Both the position numbers and the translations under genes were made by a program. From NCBI GenBank assembly GCA_002343075.1, contig DDRH01000052.1, positions 1 through 42,588 on the forward strand: a stretch of DNA of 42,588 nt, given 5' to 3'. Of this stretch, positions 1-8,305 are shown piece after piece; the first letter of the stretch is position 1, and every line of letters begins with the position of its first letter. The notes below the pieces were generated by a model. That model was not told the origin of the DNA. It did not search any database and saw nothing but the letters and a program-made list of their open reading frames with translations. Source of the DNA: Phycisphaerales bacterium UBA2421. Lineage in GTDB: Bacteria > Planctomycetota > Phycisphaerae > Tepidisphaerales > Tepidisphaeraceae.

Positions 1-1
1 G

Positions 2-235
2 GCGGTGGTGGACGCTTCTCAGCGATGCGCCGATGATGTCACGCGACGGTTGAGGTCAGCCAATCGACTCCGCGCGGGCGGGGCGGGTCAGCTAAGATCG
101 TTCGTTACCGACGACCCCGCGCGTTACCGCGTGCTTGCAGGCAAAATGGTCGGTCTCACGATCGATGAACCGGAGTGGGTGCCGCTTGAGGACCTACCCA
201 GCGCCGAGCCTGCCCGAGTGCGGGCGGCAGGTTAG
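2..235 (+). CDS. Partial C-terminal end of an unrecognised protein
   Basis: A frame is open from the left edge of the window to a TAG at 233-235. It encodes about 77 residues, or 76 from a GTG at position 5. The peptide is rich in Arg, Ala and Asp, and I recognise no domain. It ends about 80 bases before the lipoprotein gene on the same strand. It could be the tail of a gene that starts outside the window, or simply a non-coding open frame in GC-rich DNA. I cannot tell which. Confidence 0.25.
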   Translation, partial: AVVDASQRCADDVTRRLRSANRLRAGGAGQLRSFVTDDPARYRVLAGKMVGLTIDEPEWVPLEDLPSAEPARVRAAG

Positions 236-314
236 TATAGTTGCCGACATGGCCAGCGCGAACCGCGGCCGCTGACAGACAGCCGACGACAGATTTTGGA
301 AGGAAGCGGGTCTC

Positions 315-989
315 ATGCGACGAATTCGACTCATCTCAGCCTTATTGCTCCCCGGCGTCGTGGCGGGGTGCTCCACATCCAAGGTGCGCAATGATTTCGG
401 CGATTTCCTGGGACGAGCGGGCGACCTGATTACCGGCAATACACCCACCGCCGCCGCGACCCGGATGGAAGATCAGTACTTCCCTGACGAGCGCCGCGAG
501 GGCATCAATCGGCTGAGCGCGCGTTCGTTCGGCCGCGGCGAACCTTACACGACCCGATATCAGCAGATCGCCCAGACCGATTCCAATTTTCTTGTCCGTG
601 CGACCGCGCTGCGCGCTCTCAATCGCTCGCGAGACGCTTCCGCCACGCCGCTGTTTATTCAGGGATTGAGCGATCCACAGCTTCGCGTGCGGCTGGAGTC
701 GGTAAAAGCACTGGCGAATGTGCCGGATGAAGCAGCGATTCCAAGGCTTCTTCAGATGGCCGCCGACACGCGCGAAGACCGCGACGTCCGCATCGCAGCC
801 GCCGATGCCCTCAGGAATTATCAACGGGTGGAAGTGGCCCGGGGGCTGATTTCGCTTCTCAATCAGCGTGATTTTGCGATCGCGTGGCAGGCGCGGCAGA
901 GCCTCGTCGGCTTAACCCGGGCCGACTTCAAGTATGATGAAGGTGCGTGGCTGGGGCTACTGGCTAGTGACACAAATCCATTCGGCTAA
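315..989 (+). CDS. Lipoprotein with HEAT-like repeats
   Basis: This encodes a predicted 224-residue lipoprotein. The N-terminus has two Arg, a hydrophobic stretch and a lipobox ending VVAGC, with the lipidated Cys at residue 19. It is therefore exported and anchored to a membrane. From about residue 80 to 205 there are repeated helical pairs typical of HEAT/PBS-lyase repeats (for example LVRATALRALNRS, VRLESVKALANV and VRIAAADALRNY), which usually form a protein-binding scaffold. A purine-rich GGAAGGAAG precedes the ATG and supports this start. The binding partner cannot be read from the sequence. The MDR dehydrogenase follows on the same strand, but nothing shows that they work together. Confidence 0.75.
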   Translation: MRRIRLISALLLPGVVAGCSTSKVRNDFGDFLGRAGDLITGNTPTAAATRMEDQYFPDERREGINRLSARSFGRGEPYTTRYQQIAQTDSNFLVRATALRALNRSRDASATPLFIQGLSDPQLRVRLESVKALANVPDEAAIPRLLQMAADTREDRDVRIAAADALRNYQRVEVARGLISLLNQRDFAIAWQARQSLVGLTRADFKYDEGAWLGLLASDTNPFG

Positions 990-1058
990 CGCGCAGCTTG
1001 AATGAGCCAGGGCGCGTTTGAACACGGTCGCTGCATTCTGCCGGATGCCCATTGCCCC

Positions 1059-2018
1059 ATGCGTGCACTCAGTTACGACAACGCACTCCGATTCGAGCCC
1101 CATCACCCCGAGCCTCCGGCGGGAGAGGGCGACTCGCTTTTGCGTGTCCGGATGGCCGGGATTTGCTCCACTGACCAGGAAATCTGCCGCGGTTACATGG
1201 GCTTCCGGGGCGTGTTAGGTCATGAGTTTGTCGCAACGGTCGAAACTTCGCCGAAGCCGGAGATTGTCGGCAAGCGCGTGTGTGGTGAGATCAACGTGGT
1301 ATGCGGCAAGTGCGACCTCTGCATGGCCGGACTAAGCACGCACTGCCGAAATCGCAGCGTGATGGGCATCCTCAACCACGGCGGGGCGTTTGCAGATTTT
1401 GCTCGCCTGCCAGCCAGTAACCTGCATGTGCTGCCCGACACAGTCGACGACGACGCCGCGGTATTTGTCGAACCACTCGCAGCGGCATTTCAGATTCTTA
1501 AACAGATCACACTCGATGGCCGGAAGTGGGTCACAGTGCTGGGCGATGGCAAACTGGGTCTTCTCGTTGCACAAGTATTGAGAAACGTCGGCGCGCCCGT
1601 AAGGGTGATTGGCCGGCACGCGCCGAAGCTCGCGCTGTGTGAAAAGTGGTCTATTCGGGCGCGAGCGGTTGACGAAATCGCAGCGAGGCACGATCAAGAC
1701 GTCGTAGTTGATTGCACGGGATCAGCCGCGGGGCTTGAACTGGCGATGGCGATGGTTCGCCCGCGGGGGACCATCGTGCTGAAGAGCACGGTCGCTCAGG
1801 GCAAGCCGCTCAACCTTGCGCCGCTGGTCATCGACGAAGTGACCCTGCTTGGCAGTCGGTGCGGGCCTTTTCGCGAGGCAATCCGCGCGCTCGCCTCTCG
1901 AGAGGTGGATGTGCTTTCCCTCGTTCACCGCAGGATGAAGTTAGAGCAGGGCGCGGAGGCGATGTTGCTGGCGAGCCGACCGGGCGTGACAAAGGTGCTA
2001 TTGTCTGTTGCCGATTAA
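1059..2018 (+). CDS. Zinc-dependent medium-chain (MDR) alcohol/polyol dehydrogenase family protein
   Basis: This encodes a 319-residue MDR-family oxidoreductase that should oxidise an alcohol or polyol with NAD(P). The catalytic zinc ligands are visible: Cys36 in GICSTD, His55-Glu56 in GHE, and Glu138 in the VEPLAAA segment. Four Cys (82, 85, 88, 96) form the structural zinc lobe. A Rossmann motif GDGKLGLL starts near residue 162. I chose the ATG at 1059 because MDR proteins commonly begin MRAL at this distance from the catalytic Cys. An upstream ATG at 1002 would add 19 residues with no family resemblance. Neither start has a clear ribosome binding site. The substrate is unknown. The next gene follows after about 70 bases on the same strand. 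Confidence 0.85.
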   Translation: MRALSYDNALRFEPHHPEPPAGEGDSLLRVRMAGICSTDQEICRGYMGFRGVLGHEFVATVETSPKPEIVGKRVCGEINVVCGKCDLCMAGLSTHCRNRSVMGILNHGGAFADFARLPASNLHVLPDTVDDDAAVFVEPLAAAFQILKQITLDGRKWVTVLGDGKLGLLVAQVLRNVGAPVRVIGRHAPKLALCEKWSIRARAVDEIAARHDQDVVVDCTGSAAGLELAMAMVRPRGTIVLKSTVAQGKPLNLAPLVIDEVTLLGSRCGPFREAIRALASREVDVLSLVHRRMKLEQGAEAMLLASRPGVTKVLLSVAD

Positions 2019-2089
2019 CTTGCATCCCGCAAGGTACCAATCGACAATCGACCGCGAGCGAACCAGACAGGAAACGGCTTCCAGACAGC

Positions 2090-2755
2090 ATGGCCAAAGA
2101 CATCGCAATCATCCTCAACAACGGCAGCGTGCAGTCGTCGGTCGTGACTGCGATGGCGGCGCAGAAGTATCGGCCCGTCATGCTGTACGTTGATACTGTC
2201 GGAAATGTCACTTCGCGCGCGAAGCAGGCGTATGACATGCAAGTTGCGCATTTCAAGCCCTATCGCGAACACACGGTTGGCATGCCTTTCATGACCGTGC
2301 TCGACGCGCGCCCCAGCGCCGCGCCCCCTCCCGCCGACCCGCGGCTGTCGGCGCCGCTCGGCCCGCAGCTTTCCCAGCTCCTCCCACTCATTGCCGCGGC
2401 AGGGATCTACGCCATCCACTACCAGGCGGCGGCAGTTTACCTCGGCCTGCGAGTGGGGCCACACACCGACGAACTCGCGCAGGCAACCGAGTATGTACAG
2501 ATTTGGAACGAATTGATCCAGCAACCCTGTGCGCACAGCGACATCGAACTGGTGACGCCCATACTCGACCTTGAACCCTGGCAAGTGGTAGATGTGGGCT
2601 TTCAGGTTGGCACGCCGTTTGAGCGTACGTGGAGCTGTTTTGATGAAAATGCCGACTCGTGCTGGGCCTGTAGCAGGTGTCGCGCCCGCGAAGCAGCGTT
2701 TCAGCAGGCAGGAAAGCCCGATCCGCTGCGCGCTTCGCATCCGACCAGAAAATAG
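2090..2755 (+). CDS. QueC-like protein with degenerate PP-loop
   Basis: This encodes 221 residues resembling 7-cyano-7-deazaguanine synthase (QueC), the ATP-dependent enzyme that makes preQ0 for queuosine and related bases. The C-terminal zinc cluster is intact: Cys183, 191, 194 and 197 in a WSC-F-x6-C-x2-C-x2-C arrangement followed by the usual R-x-R-E-x2-F tail. The ATP-binding loop is not intact. Where QueC has SGGxDS, this protein has NNGSVQSS (residues 10-17), without the Asp. The PGRN motif that follows in true QueC is also not recognisable. It may have lost catalysis or changed substrate. The ATG at 2090 follows an AGGAAACGG purine run and overlaps nothing. A longer open frame back to 1859 is only the shadow of the dehydrogenase gene. 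Confidence 0.65.
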   Translation: MAKDIAIILNNGSVQSSVVTAMAAQKYRPVMLYVDTVGNVTSRAKQAYDMQVAHFKPYREHTVGMPFMTVLDARPSAAPPPADPRLSAPLGPQLSQLLPLIAAAGIYAIHYQAAAVYLGLRVGPHTDELAQATEYVQIWNELIQQPCAHSDIELVTPILDLEPWQVVDVGFQVGTPFERTWSCFDENADSCWACSRCRAREAAFQQAGKPDPLRASHPTRK

Positions 2756-2836
2756 CCCGCGAAGCGAGAGTCGTACCGCAACCGCCCGGACTTTGCCTCC
2801 CGGACCGTGCCGAACAGTGATTGGTGCCAGTTTGCG

Positions 2837-4618
2837 CTACATCTGCTCTGGGTGTTCGATCCCCAGAAGATCGAGGCCCTGTGCCAGCGTGCGGGCAGTG
2901 ACGTCGCAGAGGGCCAGACGGGACGCTCGAATCGGCTCTTCACTCTGAATCACAGGGCAGTTCTCGAAAAATCCGCTGAACTTCGTCGCGAGATCATAAA
3001 GGTAAAGGCAGAGCAGGTGCGGCTTGAGGTCGCGGGCGACAATCTCAATCGCCTCGCCAAAACGAAGGATATGTTTGGCCAGTATCAGTTCAGCAGGCTG
3101 TGTTAGGTTGATCCCGGCCGGAGGAGAATCAGTCTTGCCAGCCTTTCTCTGGATTGATCGCGTGCGCGCATAGGCGTATTGCAGATACGGTGCCGTATTC
3201 CCATCCATGCTGAGCATTTTCTCCCAGCTAAAGACATAGTCGCTGGTACGGTCCTTCGAGAGATCGGAATATTTGATCGCACCGATGCCGATCGCCCGGC
3301 CGATGGCTTTCAGTTGCTCGTCGCTGATGTCGGTGCCGCGGCTGCCTGATTTTTCCTTTGCGATCTGGTAGCCGCGCTCCTCCGCTTCGTCGAGCAAATC
3401 CTTGAGCTTCACCGTATCCCCGCTGCGTGTCTTGAACGGCTTTCCATCGGCACCAAGCATGGTGCCGAAGGGCGTATAATCTAACTGTACGTCATTCCCC
3501 GCCCACCCGGCCTTGCGGGCCGTGTCGAACACCTGCCGGAAGTGGTTGGCTTGCCGGGAATCGTGTGTGTAAATCAGGTGCTTGGCGTGCAACTCCTGAA
3601 TGCGGTAGCGCACTCCGGCTAGATCGGTAGTGGCGTAAAGGTAACCGCCGCCGGTCTTTTCGATAATCATCGGCGGCTTGTCGGGGCCGTCGACGAAAAC
3701 CACTGTCGCGCCTTCGCTCTCGACCGCTAAGCCCTTCTGCTTCAAGTGGTTAACGACATCGGCGAGAAACGGATTGTAGAAACTCTCTCCGCGTTCGTCT
3801 TCTTCGCGAAGCTTGACGTTAAGCCGCAGATAAATCGGCTGATAGTCGCGCCGGGTTTCCAAGACGATTTTCTGCCACGCATCGCGTTCCGCAGGCTCTC
3901 CCGATTGCAGGCGGACAACCGTCTTGCGCGCTTCGTCCTGAAATGCCGCGTCTTCGTCAAACCGCTTCTTGGCTTGACGGTAGAATTCCTCCAAGTCGGC
4001 TATGTGTGACTCCGGCGTTACCGAAGCTCCCTCCACCGAAGGAGAGTTGCCCGTGCCGTGGCGCAGATGGGCGATCAACATCCCGAACTGCGTGCCCCAA
4101 TCACCGATGTGGTTCTGTCGAATCACGTTTTCAGCGCCATGCAGATGCTCAATCACCCGCGAGATGGCATCGCCGATGATCGTTGATCGCAAGTGCCCGA
4201 CGTGCATCTGTTTAGCAACGTTCGGTCCCGAGTAATCGACCACCGTTCTGATCGCAGCTGATGCCCTGGGAACGCCAAGGCGTGGGTCGCGGCTGATTTC
4301 ATCCAGACGCCCAGCGAGCCAAGACGGAGAAAGCCTGATGTTGATAAAACCAGGACCCGCAATGTCCCGGGTACCGAGGGGTGCATCAACCATCTTGCCG
4401 AGGTCCAGGTTTGCGATCACCTGCTCGGCGATCTGCCGTGGACTGGTTTTCGTCCCCCCGGCGGCCAGGCGCTTGGAAAGGCCCATAGCGGCATTGGATT
4501 GGTAGTCGCCGAACTGAGGCGTGGCGCTGACCGTAATCAGAGGGTCGGCCGCGACGCCGAATGCGGCGTGAATGGCTTTCGTAAATGCTTGTTCCAGCGA
4601 GTGTTGGATCGTTTCCAT
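2837..4618 (-). CDS. argS: Arginyl-tRNA synthetase
   Basis: This is a 593-residue class I aminoacyl-tRNA synthetase that charges tRNA-Arg in the cytoplasm. It has the N-terminal Add-1 domain (about residues 1-100). The HIGH signature appears as HVGHLRS (139-145). The catalytic core includes the IGDWGTQFG and YATTDLAGVRYR segments characteristic of ArgRS. A helical DALR-type anticodon-binding domain closes the protein, which ends in GIEHPEQM. As in many ArgRS enzymes the second signature lacks a canonical KMSKS and is replaced by KPFKTRSG. The length is normal for the family. It is transcribed towards the QueC-like gene (convergent) and away from the S41 protease gene, with which it shares a 200-base divergent upstream region. 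Confidence 0.97.
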   Translation of the reverse strand: METIQHSLEQAFTKAIHAAFGVAADPLITVSATPQFGDYQSNAAMGLSKRLAAGGTKTSPRQIAEQVIANLDLGKMVDAPLGTRDIAGPGFINIRLSPSWLAGRLDEISRDPRLGVPRASAAIRTVVDYSGPNVAKQMHVGHLRSTIIGDAISRVIEHLHGAENVIRQNHIGDWGTQFGMLIAHLRHGTGNSPSVEGASVTPESHIADLEEFYRQAKKRFDEDAAFQDEARKTVVRLQSGEPAERDAWQKIVLETRRDYQPIYLRLNVKLREEDERGESFYNPFLADVVNHLKQKGLAVESEGATVVFVDGPDKPPMIIEKTGGGYLYATTDLAGVRYRIQELHAKHLIYTHDSRQANHFRQVFDTARKAGWAGNDVQLDYTPFGTMLGADGKPFKTRSGDTVKLKDLLDEAEERGYQIAKEKSGSRGTDISDEQLKAIGRAIGIGAIKYSDLSKDRTSDYVFSWEKMLSMDGNTAPYLQYAYARTRSIQRKAGKTDSPPAGINLTQPAELILAKHILRFGEAIEIVARDLKPHLLCLYLYDLATKFSGFFENCPVIQSEEPIRASRLALCDVTARTLAQGLDLLGIEHPEQM

Positions 4619-4818
4619 GGTTGCAACTTTTTGCCAAAGCGGCGCATGTTACCATTGTTCGGCCTGCTACTGTAGTAGGCGGTTGTTTCGGCCGATAAAT
4701 GCAGGTGCGGCAGTGATAGTCTCGGCGGTTCTGGGTTGGCGAATGTTGATCGTGCCGTCCGGGTCAATTACTGTTGGCAGAGCCTCATAACCAGCTTCCA
4801 TCGCAAGGACGTTTTGAC

Positions 4819-7020
4819 ATGAATAGATTGCTTACCCGTGTCGTTCTCTCTGCTGCAGTTACTGCCACATCGTTCGGCATCTCCGCCGCACGGGCCGAAT
4901 CCCCCATCCCCGGCGACGCTCGGGCTGAAGCTCAGCTTCTGCAAACCGAGGCAATCAAGGCGATCAAATCCGGCGAGTGGACGAAGACCAGCGAGTTGAT
5001 CAGCAAGGCTGCCCAAGTTAGCAACGACCCCAATCTGGTCAAAATGAGCGAATGGGTCGCTGCGTTTGAGAATCAGCGGCAGGAATTCGCCGCGGAGAGG
5101 AAAAAGCAGTACGAAGAGGCCGTCGCCGACGTCAACAAACTGCTCGCCGCGGGGCAGCAGACATTCGCGATCGATGCGGCTGGCCGAGCCTACCTTCTCG
5201 CGGATGACAAGCAGGCATTCCATGAGTTGCCGTGGGTTAGAGAAATTATCGCCAACAGTGTCGATCAAGCGTCGGAGTATGAGGCGGTCGGCAACTGGAT
5301 TGGTGCATCAAGGGTCTATCAATATTTGAATGTCATCGAGCCAGCGAACGGGCTTTGGAAAGACAAGCTTAAGCTTGTAACGCGTAGAATCCGTCTGTCG
5401 GGTGTCTACGCGCCGGAGCAATTCAAGGCGGTGGTCGAGATTGAAGCAGAAAAGCGACGAGCGGCCGATCAGGTGCTCAAGCCGACAACCCAACCGGCAA
5501 CGAAGCCCAGCGACGAGAGTAACGACAGCTTCAAGATAGTCTGGCGCGACACCGTCAAGGGCATCCAGATGGAAATGCTCCGCGACGCCCTTCGTGACGC
5601 AAGGCGGCACTATTGGCGCGAAGTGACTTACAAGGATTTGCTCGTCGGTGGGCTGGAAGGATTGCGCGCGCTGGCGACCACGCCAGGCCTGGACGTGGCC
5701 TTCCCGAAGCTGGCCGATGAAGCCAAACGCGAAGCATTCCTCGAAAACGTCAATCAGCTCGTGGCGGCGGTGAACGCATCGACTTCGCCAACAGATGATT
5801 CGCTGATGACGCGCACTATTGCCAGGCTTTACCAAGTGAATGCCGAAAGCCTCGAGATTCCCGAAGAGGTGTTCACAGCCGAGTTTGCCGACGGCGCTTT
5901 CGCGCGGCTGGACGACTTCACCAACATGATCTGGCCGTACGATGTCGAAGAGTTTAACAAGAGTACGCAAGGCGAATTTCAGGGCATTGGCATTCAGATT
6001 GATATCGATGAGCAAGGTGGGCTGAAGGTGGTCAGCCCGATTGAAGACACGCCCGCATATCGAGCCGGCATTAAAGCTGGCGATGTGATCACGCACATCA
6101 ATGGCAAGAATGCCAAAGGCATCACCATCAACCAAGCCGTCAAGAACATCACAGGGCCTGAAGGCACTACTGTAAAACTGACTGTTCGCAGTGCTGGCGA
6201 CGGTACGAGTCAGGATTACCAGATCAAGCGACAGAAGATCATGGTCGCGAGCATTAAGGGCTGGTTTCGCAAGCCCGGCGGCGGATGGGATTACCTGATC
6301 GACCAGGACAGCGGGATCGGTTACACCCGCATGACCAATTTCACAAAATCGACCACCAAGGAACTCGATACTGCATTAAAGGAAATGCAGAAGGCCGGCG
6401 CGAAGGCCATGATTCTTGACTTGCGATACAACCCCGGCGGGCTCCTCAATGCCGCGACAGAAGTGAGCGACCGTTTTCTGTCCGGCGGGCGGATCGTCAG
6501 CACAAAAAGTGACCGGCGCCCTGAAGATGAGCAAGTGACTCACGCTCGTGCCGATGCCGACGATGTTAAGCTCCCCCTGGTGGTGCTTGTGAACCAGTAC
6601 AGTGCCTCGGCGAGCGAGATTGTGTCCGGCGCGCTGCGCGATCAGACGCGCGCGATTGTGGTGGGCGAGCGCACGTTCGGGAAGGGAAGCGTCCAAATGT
6701 TGTTTAACGTCGACGGGCGCATGGCTTATCTCAAGCTCACCACCAGCCACTACTATCTGCCCAACGGTGAGTGTATTCACAGGGAAGAAAACAGTGATAA
6801 ATGGGGCGTCGAGCCGGATGTGACGGTCACCATGACCAGCAAGCAGATGACCGACGCGATCGAGGCGCGCCAGCAGCAGGATGTGCTGCGCGATGCATTA
6901 CCCATCGCTCCGACTGATGAGATTGTCGCCGCAGCGAAGAAGAGTGCTCTCGACGTCGACCCACAACTGTCGGCGGCGGTTTTGCTGCTGAAACTGCAAC
7001 TTGCCGGCGCCAAGATCTGA
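4819..7020 (+). CDS. S41-family C-terminal processing peptidase (Ctp/Prc-like), secreted
   Basis: This encodes a 733-residue serine protease of the Ctp/Prc family, which trims C-termini of exported proteins. Residues 1-26 form a signal peptide ending in ARA. A Glu/Lys/Ala-rich helical region follows (about 30-330), then a PDZ domain (about 384-465, with GIGIQIDIDEQGGLKVVSPI and GDVITHINGK). The S41 catalytic domain contains SASASEI, whose central Ser is about residue 597, and FGKGSVQ, whose Lys is 25 residues later. That is the usual Ser/Lys dyad spacing. The ATG at 4819 is preceded by AAGGA at a good distance. An in-frame ATG at 4774 would bury the signal peptide behind 15 hydrophilic residues. 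The gene is divergent from argS and convergent with citrate synthase. Confidence 0.93.
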   Translation: MNRLLTRVVLSAAVTATSFGISAARAESPIPGDARAEAQLLQTEAIKAIKSGEWTKTSELISKAAQVSNDPNLVKMSEWVAAFENQRQEFAAERKKQYEEAVADVNKLLAAGQQTFAIDAAGRAYLLADDKQAFHELPWVREIIANSVDQASEYEAVGNWIGASRVYQYLNVIEPANGLWKDKLKLVTRRIRLSGVYAPEQFKAVVEIEAEKRRAADQVLKPTTQPATKPSDESNDSFKIVWRDTVKGIQMEMLRDALRDARRHYWREVTYKDLLVGGLEGLRALATTPGLDVAFPKLADEAKREAFLENVNQLVAAVNASTSPTDDSLMTRTIARLYQVNAESLEIPEEVFTAEFADGAFARLDDFTNMIWPYDVEEFNKSTQGEFQGIGIQIDIDEQGGLKVVSPIEDTPAYRAGIKAGDVITHINGKNAKGITINQAVKNITGPEGTTVKLTVRSAGDGTSQDYQIKRQKIMVASIKGWFRKPGGGWDYLIDQDSGIGYTRMTNFTKSTTKELDTALKEMQKAGAKAMILDLRYNPGGLLNAATEVSDRFLSGGRIVSTKSDRRPEDEQVTHARADADDVKLPLVVLVNQYSASASEIVSGALRDQTRAIVVGERTFGKGSVQMLFNVDGRMAYLKLTTSHYYLPNGECIHREENSDKWGVEPDVTVTMTSKQMTDAIEARQQQDVLRDALPIAPTDEIVAAAKKSALDVDPQLSAAVLLLKLQLAGAKI

Positions 7021-7066
7021 TGCGCCGTCGTGGCGAACCGGCGCTTCAGCGCGACACCAGAAAACC

Positions 7067-8203
7067 TCACACTCGGCGCAACGCCGGCCCGCTATACAGC
7101 GACCGTGGGCGGATGATTCGGTTATTGGCCAGTTGCTCGGTCACATGTGCCCCCCAGCCTGCGCATCGCGATGCGGCAAACATCGGGGTGTTCAGGTCGA
7201 CGGGGATCTTCAGCATGTTGAAGATCGGCGCGGCGTAGAGATCAGCATTGGCAAAGAGCTTCTTTTCCTTCTCCATCACGCGCTCGAGTTCCATGCAGAT
7301 GGCCACCCATTTTTTTTCGCCCAGCCGGTTCTCAATCTCTGTAGCCACCTTGCGCATCGGCGCGACCCGGCTGTCACCGTTCTTGTACACCCGGTGCCCG
7401 AAGCCCATGACCTTGGCGCGGTGGGCCAGCTTGTCTTTTACCCAGTCAGCCACACCTTCAACCGAGCCAATCTCTTCCAGCACTCCCATTGCCTCCTCAT
7501 TGGCGCCCCCGTGGAGCGGACCCTTGAGGGTTGCCAGCGCGCTGCAACAGCCGGCGTACATGTCGCTGAGCGTACTGACTGTAACGCGCGCGGCGAATGT
7601 CGATGCGTTGAACTCATGCTCGGCGTACAGAATGTAGAGGATGTCGATCGCCTTCACCTTGTACGCTTCGGGTTCTTCCCCGCTGAGCATGTACAGAAAA
7701 TTGGCTGCGTGGGAAAGATTGGGTTTGGGGAGCAGGATCGCCTCTCCCTTTCTCACTCGCGCACCCGCAGCGGCGAGAACGTTCATCTTTGCCAGGATTC
7801 GCACGGCCTTGCGCCGATTCGCTTCGAGCGATGCATCATTCAGCTCTGGATCAAATCCGGCGAGCGCGCTGATTCCGGTGCGCATGAAGTCCATCGGGTG
7901 CATCGTCTTGGGGAGCAGGCGGAGAATTTTCTCGACATCGCCCGGCAGAGATGCTTCGGAAACAAGCGAATCCCTGAACCCCTTCAGTTGAGCATCGTTG
8001 GGCAGATCACCATAGATGAGGAGATACGCCACTTGTTCATAGGCGGTGTGCTCGGTCAGATCGTGCACATCGTAGCCGCGGTAGCCGAGGCCGGCCTGTT
8101 CATCCACATGACAGATTGCCGACTCGCCGGCTATCACGCCTGCCAAACCGGGAGAGAAGGCTGGTTTCTCGGGCGATGCGCTGTTGGCAGATTGATTGCT
8201 CAT
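7067..8203 (-). CDS. gltA: Citrate synthase (or 2-methylcitrate synthase family)
   Basis: This encodes a 378-residue citrate synthase-family enzyme. It condenses acetyl-CoA with oxaloacetate at the entry of the TCA cycle. The catalytic triad is present: His in LKGPLHGGANEEA (about residue 229), His in MGFGHRVYK (about 269), and Asp in the NADLYAAP segment (about 321). The short length is that of the type I bacterial/archaeal form rather than the longer E. coli type II form. 2-Methylcitrate synthase cannot be excluded by motif alone. The ATG at 8203 sits just behind a strong GGAGG. A TTG six codons upstream overlaps this site and is rejected. The gene is about 100 bases downstream of ftsI on the same strand. 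Confidence 0.92.
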   Translation of the reverse strand: MSNQSANSASPEKPAFSPGLAGVIAGESAICHVDEQAGLGYRGYDVHDLTEHTAYEQVAYLLIYGDLPNDAQLKGFRDSLVSEASLPGDVEKILRLLPKTMHPMDFMRTGISALAGFDPELNDASLEANRRKAVRILAKMNVLAAAGARVRKGEAILLPKPNLSHAANFLYMLSGEEPEAYKVKAIDILYILYAEHEFNASTFAARVTVSTLSDMYAGCCSALATLKGPLHGGANEEAMGVLEEIGSVEGVADWVKDKLAHRAKVMGFGHRVYKNGDSRVAPMRKVATEIENRLGEKKWVAICMELERVMEKEKKLFANADLYAAPIFNMLKIPVDLNTPMFAASRCAGWGAHVTEQLANNRIIRPRSLYSGPALRRV

Positions 8204-8305
8204 GGTTGTTCCTCCGTACAAGTCAATCGTATGAGCCAGCGGAGGAAAAGCGAGGGGGATTGTTGGGCCGCAGCAAAAATTGCGATGGCATTGCTGTACG
8301 CGAGC

